From: an uncultured Eubacteriales bacterium
GTDB lineage: Bacteria; Bacillota; Clostridia; Christensenellales; UBA1242
NCBI GenBank assembly: GCA_948512295.1
Contig: CAOQRA010000001.1
Location: 29,665-93,664 of the forward strand
Direction: 5' to 3'
Length of the DNA: 64,000 bases
Shown here: positions 33,229 through 41,440 of the stretch, piece after piece
How the letters are laid out: each line of letters begins with the position of its first letter
How positions within the stretch are numbered: position 1 is the first letter of the stretch
Position numbers and translations under genes: made by a program
Notes under the pieces: generated by a model
Database searches by the model: none
What the model was told of the DNA's origin: nothing
What the model saw: only the letters and a program-made list of their open reading frames with translations

Positions 33229-33456
33229 ATGACTACTCTTGAAAAAGTAAAAAAACTTATCGCTGAGCAACTTTGCATTTCAACTGACGACATTAAAGAT
33301 GATGCAAATATCGTAGACGATTTGGGGGCAGACAGCTTAGACGTTGTCGAACTTTTAATGACTCTTGAGGATGAGTTTGGTATAAATGTGCCAGATGATA
33401 AAGTGGAGGACATTAAAACAATCCCTGCTATTGTTGCGCTGATTGACAAAAAATAA
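33229..33456 (+). CDS. acpP: Acyl carrier protein
   Basis: 75 residues; start at 33229 follows GGAGGAA. The phosphopantetheine attachment motif GADSLDVVEL puts the modified serine at residue 36. It is acidic and helical, the usual size for ACP. It carries acyl chains during fatty acid synthesis. It is alone here, with no fab genes beside it, between the M23 gene and spoIIID, and has its own consensus promoter. Confidence 0.96.
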   Translation: MTTLEKVKKLIAEQLCISTDDIKDDANIVDDLGADSLDVVELLMTLEDEFGINVPDDKVEDIKTIPAIVALIDKK

Positions 33457-33493
33457 TTCGTTCTTTTTTGACAAAAAGTGACATAAAAACAAT

Positions 33494-33540
33494 TAATCCC
33501 TCATAGTTATATCTCGTGGAGGTATCACTGTGAGGGATTA
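33494..33540 (+). promoter_or_regulatory. Inverted repeat around the spoIIID start
   Basis: TAATCCCTCA (33494-33503) is the exact reverse complement of TGAGGGATTA (33531-33540). The right arm includes two bases of the GTG start and codons 2-4; the 27-base loop holds the GTGGAGGT ribosome site. In the mRNA this can pair and cover the start codon, or at DNA level be an operator. Confidence 0.5.
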
Positions 33541-33790
33541 TTTAGTTGAAAGAGCGCGCAATGTGGCAAGCCATATATGCAAAACTCATGACACCATTCG
33601 TGCCACAGCACTTGTGTTTGGTTATAGCAAATCTACAATTCATAATGATGTATCAAATAGGCTTAAATATATTGATTCAAAACTTTATGAACGTACAAAA
33701 GAAATTCTTGAATCAAATTTCGCTGACAAACATATACGCGGTGGAGAGTCCACACGAAAGAAGTATGCGGAGGCTGAAACTGAAGCTTAA
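33530..33790 (+). CDS. spoIIID: Sporulation transcriptional regulator SpoIIID
   Basis: 86 residues; GTG start at 33530 with GGAGGT upstream. The whole protein matches the SpoIIID family: N-terminal RDYLVERARNVASHICKTHDTIRATA, the HTH LVFGYSKSTIHNDVSNRLKYID (about 28-49), and the C-terminal basic segment KHIRGGESTRKKYAEA. SpoIIID is a mother-cell regulator that activates and represses sigma-E genes in endospore formation. Its presence is good evidence for a spore-forming lineage. The start codon lies in a 10-bp inverted repeat. Confidence 0.95.
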   Translation: MRDYLVERARNVASHICKTHDTIRATALVFGYSKSTIHNDVSNRLKYIDSKLYERTKEILESNFADKHIRGGESTRKKYAEAETEA

Positions 33791-33945
33791 GCGAATTCTG
33801 TATTTTGCTAAACGTCGCAAATATTTCGTTTGCAACGTTAGCGCGTTTTGCAGGCGAATATAGTATTAGTTTTACTCTTTGTTAGTCCGTAAAACGCTTA
33901 AAAAAACTCGTCTTGCATTTCTATCAAAGAGGAGGTAAATAAAAT

Positions 33946-33976
33946 AAAAAGTCCGCACATATTAAGCGGACTTTTT
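33946..33976 (-). terminator. Terminator of fba
   Basis: Stem AAAAAGTCCGC / GCGGACTTTTT with a 9-base loop, ending the leftward aldolase gene. Two other hairpins (33811-33839 and GCGTTTT/AAAACGC around 33841-33899) lie after spoIIID. Confidence 0.85.
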
Positions 33977-34893
33977 TATGCTTTATTAACTGAAAATAGA
34001 ACATTTATTATTTTATCGGTGAGAAGCTTTTCTATCGCTAGGCGGCCATTTCCAAGATAATCTCTTGCATCAAATTTCTTAGGATTAGTCTTTAACACCT
34101 CTCGCACTTCGGCTGTCATGGCAAGCCTTATATCTGTATCTGAATTTATTTTAACCACATTATGCTGTTTCACCGCTTTCATTAATAATTCGTGCGGCAC
34201 GCCTTGAGCGTTTTTTATTTCACCGCCAAACTTGTTTATTTTATCTACAAGGTTTTTATCTACGCTTGAGGCGCCGTGTAAAACGAGTGGAAAGTTGGGG
34301 AGTAGTCTTTCAATTTCTGATAAAATATCAAATCTTAAAGTTTGCAGTCCTTGATATTTATATGCTCCGTGGCTTGTGCCAATGGCAACGGCCAGACTGT
34401 CGATGCCAGTTTTTTCTACAAACTCTTTTGCTTTAAGAGGCTCAGTATAATGATTTTCTTGGACATTTACATTGTCTTCCACGCCCTTAAGTTGCCCTAG
34501 TTCGCCCTCGACTAAAGCGCCTTTTTTATGTGCATAGTTTGCTACTTTTTTAGTTAAAGCTATATTTTCTTGAAAGCTTAAACTGCTGCCGTCAATCATA
34601 ACGCTGTCAAAGCCTAAATCTACCGCCTTTTTGCAAATTTCATAGCTTTTGCCATGGTCTAAATGCAAAAAAACATAAGGGCATGCCTTTTTAACCGCGC
34701 TAGCCATAGCGATTGTAAGCTGTGGAGTCATATATTCAAGTGCGCTTTCGCTTACAGCTATAATTGCAGGGCTTTTGTTTGTTTTACAAGCATTTGTTAT
34801 AGCTTGCAAGCTTTCCATATTTGAGAAATTAAATGCACCAAGTGCAAAATGCTGTTTTATTGCTTTATTAAAATAATATCTTAAATCTTTCAT
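33976..34893 (-). CDS. fba: Class II fructose-bisphosphate aldolase
   Basis: 305 residues from 34893. An earlier ATG (34911) lies upstream of the -10 box and is unlikely to be used. The zinc and active-site motifs are present: HLDHGKSYEICKKAVDLGFDSVMIDGSSL (about 75-104), EGELGQLKG (about 129), GTSHGAYK, LVLHGASSVDK (about 207) and the phosphate-binding VVKINSDTD. The enzyme cleaves fructose 1,6-bisphosphate, or tagatose bisphosphate, in glycolysis. It is monocistronic with a leaderless-type promoter. Confidence 0.94.
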   Translation of the reverse strand: MKDLRYYFNKAIKQHFALGAFNFSNMESLQAITNACKTNKSPAIIAVSESALEYMTPQLTIAMASAVKKACPYVFLHLDHGKSYEICKKAVDLGFDSVMIDGSSLSFQENIALTKKVANYAHKKGALVEGELGQLKGVEDNVNVQENHYTEPLKAKEFVEKTGIDSLAVAIGTSHGAYKYQGLQTLRFDILSEIERLLPNFPLVLHGASSVDKNLVDKINKFGGEIKNAQGVPHELLMKAVKQHNVVKINSDTDIRLAMTAEVREVLKTNPKKFDARDYLGNGRLAIEKLLTDKIINVLFSVNKA

Positions 34894-34899
34894 AAACTT

Positions 34900-34927
34900 A
34901 ATATAACACATTTTTTAAATTTTACAA
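34900..34927 (-). promoter_or_regulatory. fba promoter (leaderless type)
   Basis: Read leftward: -35 TTGTAA (34922-34927), 16-base spacer, -10 TATATT (34900-34905), six bases before the ATG at 34893. Confidence 0.6.
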
Positions 34928-34953
34928 ACATATTTTATCTTGAGAGAGGAAAT

Positions 34954-35589
34954 ATGAAAAAAGTATTTAGTATTATAAGCATACTTCTATGCCTTTTGAC
35001 TTTTTCAGCGTGTGGCATTGAAAATAAAGAGCTTGCAAGCAGTAATATGTCAGAAATAACCGAACTTTATTTTTGCGGTTTTTCGGGTAGTAATAAGGCC
35101 TCGATAAGTGTCGGGCGTCGTGAAAACCCTTACATTAAAGATGGAAAGCATGGTAAGATGTGTGATTTTTCATTAATTAGTCTGTCAACGCAAGGGCTGC
35201 TAGACATGCGAAAGCTTGTCAGGCTTTATATTAATGAAGAAATGTATTTAATTGAACTTGAACTTGTTGCAGGTGTGTATATGTATGATTTAGAATATAA
35301 AATAGATAAAAATGACAGCGTAAGATTGGCGTTTGATGAAGTCATTATAGGATTATGTAGAACTGACTTTGAAATTGATTACAATAAAGCCATTGAAATT
35401 GGCTGTAATAGTCTTGAAAAGCAATTTGAAGAAGGTAAGAATGGGAAAGCTTTGCAAGGCGAATGTTATTTAAAATTATTAAATAAAGCGGGAGAGGATG
35501 AAGTCTTTTGGTGCTTTAGTTTATTAATGCAAAGTGGCGAGCTTTTTAACGTGATAATTGATGTTCATACTGGCGAAATATTCGATTGA
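34954..35589 (+). CDS. Lipoprotein, unknown function
   Basis: 211 residues with a lipobox FSAC (Cys20). The mature part contains YLIELELVAGVYMYDLEYKI and FSLLMQSGELFNVIIDVHTGEIFD; the last stretch resembles the end of PepSY-like domains (VxxDAxTGEI). The ribosome site is AGAGGA. It is a single gene between fba (divergent) and hflX. Confidence 0.75.
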   Translation: MKKVFSIISILLCLLTFSACGIENKELASSNMSEITELYFCGFSGSNKASISVGRRENPYIKDGKHGKMCDFSLISLSTQGLLDMRKLVRLYINEEMYLIELELVAGVYMYDLEYKIDKNDSVRLAFDEVIIGLCRTDFEIDYNKAIEIGCNSLEKQFEEGKNGKALQGECYLKLLNKAGEDEVFWCFSLLMQSGELFNVIIDVHTGEIFD

Positions 35590-35596
35590 ATTTATT

Positions 35597-35624
35597 TTGA
35601 TTAAATTAAAAAATATGTTAATAT
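35597..35624 (+). promoter_or_regulatory. hflX promoter (leaderless type)
   Basis: -35 TTGATT (35597-35602), 16-base spacer, -10 TAATAT (35619-35624), six bases before the ATG at 35631. Confidence 0.5.
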
Positions 35625-35630
35625 TCAATT

Positions 35631-36764
35631 ATGAAAAAACAAAGCTATTCAACGCAAGAGAGAAAAGAAAACTGCATAGTGATTGTAGTGTGCACAAAAA
35701 AATCCGACAATTTAGTCAGAAAGCTAGAAGAGATTACAAGGCTTGCTGAGTCTACCGATTTAAATGTGCTTGCTTCTTTTTCACAAAATATAAAGTTTTT
35801 TAATAAAGCTACAGTTTTAGGCTCGGGCAAAATTTCAGAAATAAAAGATTATATTGATGGCAGTGAGCAGCCTGTTGATGTTGCCATAGTCGACTATGCT
35901 TTGACGGGTTCGCAAATGAAAAACATTTCAAACGCTCTTGGCGTTCGTGTAGTGGATCGGGTTGGACTTATTATAGATATATTTGCTCGTGGTGCTAAAA
36001 GCAATGAAGCAAAGTTGCAAGTTAAATATGCTCAAGATAAATACCTAATGCCACGTCTATCGGAAATCCAGGGGACAAGCGGGCGTTTTGGAAGTGGTGG
36101 AGTTGGAATGCGAGGGCCAGGCGAAACCAAGTTAGAACTTAATAGGCGTATTTTAGAACAAGAGATGGAAAATCTAAGAAAGCAGCTTGATAAAATAAAA
36201 AAACAGCGCATTGTTACACGAAGTGCCAGAAACAAGTCCGGCGTAAAAAAAATAGCGATAGTAGGTTATACGAATGCGGGAAAAAGCTCTCTTATCAATC
36301 TTTTAACCAAAGAGCAAATTTATGCAGATGACAAACTTTTTGCCACACTTGACACCACCAGTCGAAAACTTTATCTTGGCATAGGACAATCTGCAATCCT
36401 CACAGATACAGTTGGTTTTATTTCTGATTTACCACATGAGCTTATTGAGGCGTTTTCCTCAACTTTAACCGCCGCTCAAGAGGCTGACCTTATTTTGCAT
36501 GTCGTAGATGTATCCTTATTAAATGACGTGGGAGGGAAAAGCGAGTATAAAGTTAACATGAATATGACTAATGATGTGTTAGATTCGATTAAAGCTACAT
36601 CTAATAGGCTGGTTTTATTAAATAAGGCGGACAAACTGACAAGACCTATAGTCATTGATGATAATGAAATTTTGATTTCAACTAAAACAGGTGTAGGAAT
36701 TGACAAACTATTAAGTAAAATACAAGACAACCTTTTTTTAAGGATAGACGATGATGGCAGATGA
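35631..36764 (+). CDS. hflX: GTPase HflX
   Basis: 377 residues, at the short end for HflX. The N-terminal glycine-rich part reads SGRFGSGGVGMRGPGETKLE (about 143-162), then a coiled coil (RRILEQEMENLRKQLDKIKKQR), then the G domain with G1 GYTNAGKSS (about 212), the switch-I stretch FATLDTTSRKL, G3 DTVG and G4 NKAD. HflX binds the 50S subunit, splits stalled or hibernating ribosomes and helps in stress. The stop overlaps the radC start by 14 bases, so the two form an operon. Confidence 0.95.
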   Translation: MKKQSYSTQERKENCIVIVVCTKKSDNLVRKLEEITRLAESTDLNVLASFSQNIKFFNKATVLGSGKISEIKDYIDGSEQPVDVAIVDYALTGSQMKNISNALGVRVVDRVGLIIDIFARGAKSNEAKLQVKYAQDKYLMPRLSEIQGTSGRFGSGGVGMRGPGETKLELNRRILEQEMENLRKQLDKIKKQRIVTRSARNKSGVKKIAIVGYTNAGKSSLINLLTKEQIYADDKLFATLDTTSRKLYLGIGQSAILTDTVGFISDLPHELIEAFSSTLTAAQEADLILHVVDVSLLNDVGGKSEYKVNMNMTNDVLDSIKATSNRLVLLNKADKLTRPIVIDDNEILISTKTGVGIDKLLSKIQDNLFLRIDDDGR

Positions 36765-37473
36765 TAAAAACATGCATGCGGGACACAGGCAAAGATTGTT
36801 ACATTTAGCGGATAAAGTCCGATTGAAGAATTTGACTAATATTCAGCAGGTTGAACTATTTTTGTTTTATATATTCCCAAGAGGAGATGTCAATCCGCTA
36901 GCGCATAAACTTCTTGATAAATTTGGCAATTTTTACAATATTATAACTGCTGATAAAGAAGAAATAATTTCCGTGCCTGGCATAGGAAAGGCGGCAGCTT
37001 TAAAAATTGTGACCTTTTTGCAATTATTTGACTTGTTTGCATCAAATGCGTTAGGCGAAAAGGTAGATCTTACTTATTATGGCGACTTGTGTGATTACGC
37101 TGAAAATTTGTTGAGATTAAATCCAGTAGAGGAACTTCACATTCTTGCACTTAATGCTAAAAATGAATTAGTGCGTGATGAATGTTTGGCAAGAGGCTCC
37201 TTTAGATATGTATCTATCCCTGTCAGAGTTATAACCAGCTTTTTGATTTCAACAAATTGTCCTACATATATTTTAATTCACAATCACCCAGGCGGTGTAT
37301 GCAATCCTTCCGATTATGACATAAAGGGAACGGAATATATGAAAGATGTTTTAACTATCCATAGCGTGCAATTAAGTGACCATTTGATAGTTGCATCCGA
37401 TGGCATATATAGTATCAATAAAAAGCAGGTGTTAAGACTTTATAAACCTGAAAACAAAAATAAAGCTATTTAG
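36751..37473 (+). CDS. radC: RadC/JAB-domain DNA repair-type protein
   Basis: 240 residues. The C-terminal JAB/MPN-like domain carries the metal motif HNHPGGVCNPSDYD (about 174-187), with EELHILALNAKNELV (about 130) before it. The N-terminal helix-hairpin-helix reads SVPGIGKAAALKIV (about 72). The family is common and its biochemical role is debated; once linked to radiation resistance, later evidence was weaker. It overlaps hflX by 14 bases upstream and the convergent DUF1858 gene by 8 bases downstream. Confidence 0.93.
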   Translation: MMADDKNMHAGHRQRLLHLADKVRLKNLTNIQQVELFLFYIFPRGDVNPLAHKLLDKFGNFYNIITADKEEIISVPGIGKAAALKIVTFLQLFDLFASNALGEKVDLTYYGDLCDYAENLLRLNPVEELHILALNAKNELVRDECLARGSFRYVSIPVRVITSFLISTNCPTYILIHNHPGGVCNPSDYDIKGTEYMKDVLTIHSVQLSDHLIVASDGIYSINKKQVLRLYKPENKNKAI

Positions 37474-37675
37474 CAAGCTGCTCATTAAGCTTTTTCAAAA
37501 GCAAATCAAGGTCGACTTCATGTGCGGCGCTGGCCTGCTCAATAGTTTCACTATTTCCAAGCCCGCAAAAAATGCAGAACATACCAAAGCCCATAAAAAC
37601 ATCAGATAAATTTTCGTCTAGTTCAAGCACTTGAGAAATTGTCATATTTTTAGTAATTTTTTGAGATTTTTTCAT
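37466..37675 (-). CDS. DUF1858 (hybrid-cluster-associated redox disulfide) protein
   Basis: 69 residues. The fold pattern ITKNMTISQVLELDENLSDVFMGFGMFCIFCGLGNSETIEQASAAHEVDLDLLLKKLN matches DUF1858, with a CxxC at FCIFCG (about 33-38) that can form a redox disulfide. The family often sits near hybrid-cluster or nitrogen-oxide response proteins in anaerobes; no such neighbour is visible here. AGGAG precedes the start. Confidence 0.9.
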   Translation of the reverse strand: MKKSQKITKNMTISQVLELDENLSDVFMGFGMFCIFCGLGNSETIEQASAAHEVDLDLLLKKLNEQLAK

Positions 37676-37821
37676 AATTTTCTCCTAATTATTAATTTGC
37701 CTATATATTTTAACGCTAATTCAAAAATAAGTCAAATAATTTATAAATGCGAATAATGCAGAATTTTGACTTATTTATTTTTTTATAAATATTTAAATTA
37801 TTTATTTCATAATTTTATAAT

Positions 37822-38499
37822 ATGGAAAATTTGAAAAATATTTTTGGAAAAAATGTGATAGCTTTAAATTTAGGTGAAAACATTGGTTATATACTAAATG
37901 TAGCTTTTGATGAAGGACTTAAAAAGGTTCTTGGCTATATTGTTTGTGACAACGAAAGCGAAGAAGAGTTTTTTCTGGATTTAAAAGCCGTTAAAGCAGA
38001 AAGCGAAGCAGGTGTCCTTGTGGACAGCGCAATGAGTTTATGTATAAATGACACAGATTGTTCAAATCCTTTTGGGAAAATGGTGTTAAGTGACGACGGA
38101 GAGCCTTTGGGAACAGTTATAGACATCGTAATAAGAAAAAATAACGTAGAAAAGATAATCACTACCAAAGGTGAGATTTTTCCTAAAAATATTGAAATAG
38201 TGGGCAAAAACTATGTTATTTTCTCAAAAAACAAAAAAAAGCGTAAAAACATTATAAGAATAAAAAGCACAGTTTCGCTTCCTAAAGTGGAAATCTTATC
38301 ACAAAAAAAGACGCAGGCAACTTTGCCAGCAAGAGCGTATGTTACGCCATCTAGACTTTTAAATAAATGTGCGACAATAGATATTTTCGGTTTAAATAAT
38401 GAATTAATAATAAAAAATGGTGAAAAAATAACCCAAGAAAAAATTAATAAAGCAAAAAAACATAATAAATTAAATTATTTAATATTTAACTCAAAATAA
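37822..38499 (+). CDS. Two-domain PRC-barrel protein
   Basis: 225 residues. The first PRC barrel (about 8-70) has KNVIALNLGENIGYILNVAFDEGLKKVLGYIV; the second (about 83-135) has FGKMVLSDDGEPLGTVIDIVIRKNNVEKIIT. A Lys-rich linker and a C-terminal region follow. PRC barrels are seen in RimM, photosynthetic reaction-centre proteins and YlmC/YmxH-type Firmicute proteins. The role here is open. A -10 CATAAT (37808-37813) ends eight bases before the ATG with no ribosome site. A terminator overlaps the stop. Confidence 0.78.
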   Translation: MENLKNIFGKNVIALNLGENIGYILNVAFDEGLKKVLGYIVCDNESEEEFFLDLKAVKAESEAGVLVDSAMSLCINDTDCSNPFGKMVLSDDGEPLGTVIDIVIRKNNVEKIITTKGEIFPKNIEIVGKNYVIFSKNKKKRKNIIRIKSTVSLPKVEILSQKKTQATLPARAYVTPSRLLNKCATIDIFGLNNELIIKNGEKITQEKINKAKKHNKLNYLIFNSK

Positions 38500-38512
38500 T
38501 TTTGAGTTATTT
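38488..38512 (+). terminator. Terminator of the PRC-barrel gene
   Basis: Stem AACTCAAAA / TTTTGAGTT with loop TAA (part of the stop codon), then an AT-rich tail. Confidence 0.7.
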
Positions 38513-38762
38513 ATTTTTTAAAAATATTTTTATTTTTTAATTAAAACCTCTTTTATTTATTTGTATTTTTAATTACATTTGTAGTAAAATAATATTAATA
38601 TTATCGGGAAATGTCGTCAAGGCGAAAAATGTGTTATTTGATAGCAATTGATGATTACGGCTCAAGTTAATTTTTAAAAGCATTAAACTTTTTAAGTATT
38701 AAATAATTAAAGTTTGTTTTTAAATTTTTGCTTCCGATAGTTTAAATTAAGAGAGGTGGAAA

Positions 38763-41438
38763 ATGGTTCGCATTATTCCAAGAAGAACTAAAGTCAGACT
38801 GGAATTTATCCGCGGTATAACCGGGATAGATTTAATTATTGCAATTGTGGCATGTGCAGTCCTTGGCGTACTTATAGGCTCAAACTTTACAGGCTCTATA
38901 TGGGTAGCTCTTGTTTGGGGCGTTTTTGCAGTTTCATTATTTTTTAAAATCTCTGACGGAGAGCGAATGTATGTGACGATTTCCTACCTAGTTCGATTTT
39001 CCATGCAGAAGAAAAAATACACTAAAGCGCCAGAAAAGGGCAAAGCAAACATTCATGAAATTATCCCTTTTGAGGGAATACATAAAGATCGTTTTATTTC
39101 CTTTGGTGGCTATTACGCTCAAGTACTTGAAATCAAACCTATTTTATTTGGGTTATTAAACGAGTTCAATCAAGACAATGTTATTAATGCATTTGCTAAC
39201 GCTATTCGAAGATTAGATTCCACTCAAACCTGCGAAATTATTAAAATTAACAAAGCGCTTGTTCTCGATAATTTTACATATAACGAAAATAAAAAATACG
39301 ACAATCTAATGGACATGATGTACGAGGGCCAAATGAGCCAAGGCGAAGTAGACGCGCGTGCACCTATATTTGAAGAGCGTGTCGCTTTCCTTGAAGACAA
39401 AAACAGAAAAAACAAAATTTATAAAGATTATTTCTACCTTGTGGTTTTTGATAAAGACATTGAGTCCTTAGAAAATACAGTAAATGGTATGGCAAGTGTA
39501 CTTCAAGCTGCACTTACGCCAATTACAACTCGTAGACTTTATGGTCAAGACCTTGCTGTGTTTTTGAGAGCGAATTACAATCGTGAATTTGACGAGCGAG
39601 AGCTTGAAGGCATTCCGATGAGCGAGTACAAAAATTGGGCTACGCCTGATAAGATTAAGTTCAGCAGTGCTAAATATAACATTGACGGCAGAAACTATCG
39701 CACTTTTGCAGTCACAGAATATCCGCTTCATGTAGGCAATGCTTGGGGTACCAGTTTCTTCCTGCTTGACAGAACTAAGGTTGTTATGAAGTTTAAGCAA
39801 GCACCTAAATTCGAAAGCGAGAAGAAAATTGATAAAGCGATCATGGATATGGAAACCAAGCTTTATAAAACTGGGAAAACTTCTACTCAGATTGAAATTC
39901 AAACACACCTTGAAACGCTGCGCAATCTTTTAACTGAGCTTAAAAACAATAATCAAAATCTTTATGATGTCAACACATTTATAACCTGCGAAGATGCTGC
40001 AAGAAAAGATGTTAAAGCAGTGTTAAAGCAAGGCGGCTTTTCATATAGTGAAATGTTTGCTCGTCAAATAGACGCTTTCATTAGTACTAATATTTCTCAG
40101 CGTGACTATATTAAATCCTTTAATCGAGGAATCCCAACCGATACTCTTGCAGGCGTGTTCCCTTTTATTTCCAGCGAGCTTCAAGATGAGCGCGGTTTCT
40201 ATATAGGTGACAATGAATATCCTGTGTTTATTGACTTTTTTAAGCAGGAAACTAAAACCGACCCATCTCGTGTCAATTCTAACATGATGGTTATTGGTAA
40301 GTCGGGGTCAGGCAAAAGCTTTGCAACTAAAATGTTGCTTGCAAATTTCGCTGCAGATAACAGCAAAATATTTATTCTGGACCCAGAAAAAGAGTATGAC
40401 AAATTAACTTTCAGTTTAAAGGGCAAAATGATTGACGTGGGCTCTTCATTACAAGGTATTTTAAATCCTTTCCATATTATAAGAGCGCTTGACAAAGATG
40501 AAGACGACGACGGAAAGAAACGCTACTTTGAAACTAAAAAGCAGGATGACTCCTTTAATCAGCACTTGCAGTTCTTGGAACAATTCTTTAGAACTGTGCT
40601 GGAGGGCATCCCTAGCGATGCCTTTGAGGTGTTAAACTCGCTAGTTCAAGACCTCTACAATGAAAAAAATATTGACATAGACACCGACCTTAAAAAACTC
40701 AGCCCAACGGACTATCCTATTTTTGATGATTTATATGACTTAATTTTGCGTAGACAAAAAGCAAACAAAGACGAATTTATGGCAAGAAACTTGCGTGTAG
40801 TTGAAGCCTATATCAAAAAATTCGCAACTGGCGGAAGAAACTCCAATCTTTGGAATGGACCAACTTCCATTGAAACGAATGAAAACTTTGTAAACTTTAA
40901 CTTTCAGTCACTTATCGCAAGTAATAATGAGATGATTACCAATGCACAAATGCTGTTAGTTTTCAAGTATCTTGAAAATGAAATTATTAATAATAAAGAT
41001 TATAATAAACTTCACAAAACAAATCGTCACATTATTATTGTCGTCGATGAGGCGCATACTTTCATCAATCCACGCTTTCCTATCGCACTTAACTTTATGA
41101 CAAGCATGGCTAAACGTATTCGTAAGTATGGCGGTATGCAAGTTGTCATCACGCAAAACATAAATGACTTCGTAGGTTCCGATGAAATTAAACGTCAGTC
41201 AACTGCAATTATCAATGCATGTCAATATTCATTTATTTTCTCACTTTCTCCAAACGATGTAAATAGTCTTATCGACCTTTACAAAAACTCGGGTGGAATT
41301 AACGCGGAAGAGCAAAATGCAATAGTAACAGCTTCCGTCGGACAAGCATTTGTAATTACCTCTCCAACTTCAAGAACAATGGTTCAAATTAATCCACTTG
41401 ATTATGTAGTAAGTATCTTTAAAGATAAAAAGGAATAA
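38763..41438 (+). CDS. VirB4-type type IV secretion ATPase with VirB3/PrgI-like N-terminus
   Basis: 891 residues; start after AGAGGTGG. The first 90 residues look like a VirB3/PrgI membrane module (IIPRRTKVRLEFIRGITG, then two hydrophobic helices at about 22-62), followed by the VirB4/TraE N-terminal domain. The motor has Walker A GKSGSGKS (about 511-518), DPEKEYDKL and Walker B IIIVVDEAHTF (about 757-767), then ITQNINDFV and QYSFIFSLSPNDV. VirB4 is the universal ATPase of type IV secretion, feeding pilus subunits and substrates at the inner membrane. A 250-base leader with no gene precedes it. The 3518-residue lipoprotein gene begins two bases after its stop, so they are one operon. No relaxase, VirD4 or integrase is nearby. 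Confidence 0.85.
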   Translation: MVRIIPRRTKVRLEFIRGITGIDLIIAIVACAVLGVLIGSNFTGSIWVALVWGVFAVSLFFKISDGERMYVTISYLVRFSMQKKKYTKAPEKGKANIHEIIPFEGIHKDRFISFGGYYAQVLEIKPILFGLLNEFNQDNVINAFANAIRRLDSTQTCEIIKINKALVLDNFTYNENKKYDNLMDMMYEGQMSQGEVDARAPIFEERVAFLEDKNRKNKIYKDYFYLVVFDKDIESLENTVNGMASVLQAALTPITTRRLYGQDLAVFLRANYNREFDERELEGIPMSEYKNWATPDKIKFSSAKYNIDGRNYRTFAVTEYPLHVGNAWGTSFFLLDRTKVVMKFKQAPKFESEKKIDKAIMDMETKLYKTGKTSTQIEIQTHLETLRNLLTELKNNNQNLYDVNTFITCEDAARKDVKAVLKQGGFSYSEMFARQIDAFISTNISQRDYIKSFNRGIPTDTLAGVFPFISSELQDERGFYIGDNEYPVFIDFFKQETKTDPSRVNSNMMVIGKSGSGKSFATKMLLANFAADNSKIFILDPEKEYDKLTFSLKGKMIDVGSSLQGILNPFHIIRALDKDEDDDGKKRYFETKKQDDSFNQHLQFLEQFFRTVLEGIPSDAFEVLNSLVQDLYNEKNIDIDTDLKKLSPTDYPIFDDLYDLILRRQKANKDEFMARNLRVVEAYIKKFATGGRNSNLWNGPTSIETNENFVNFNFQSLIASNNEMITNAQMLLVFKYLENEIINNKDYNKLHKTNRHIIIVVDEAHTFINPRFPIALNFMTSMAKRIRKYGGMQVVITQNINDFVGSDEIKRQSTAIINACQYSFIFSLSPNDVNSLIDLYKNSGGINAEEQNAIVTASVGQAFVITSPTSRTMVQINPLDYVVSIFKDKKE

Positions 41439-41440
41439 CT

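Noticed and set aside
33928..33936. AGAGGAGGT after spoIIID
   Set aside because: A perfect ribosome site in form, but no ATG, GTG or TTG with an open frame follows before the fba terminator.
38513..38762. Riboswitch before the VirB4 gene
   Set aside because: The leader is long and has some pairing, but none of the conserved cores of known classes (c-di-GMP, c-di-AMP, TPP, SAM, guanidine) is recognisable.
38763..41438. Integrative conjugative element
   Set aside because: VirB4 and pilins are present, but no relaxase, VirD4, integrase, excisionase or flanking direct repeats are seen in 64 kb.
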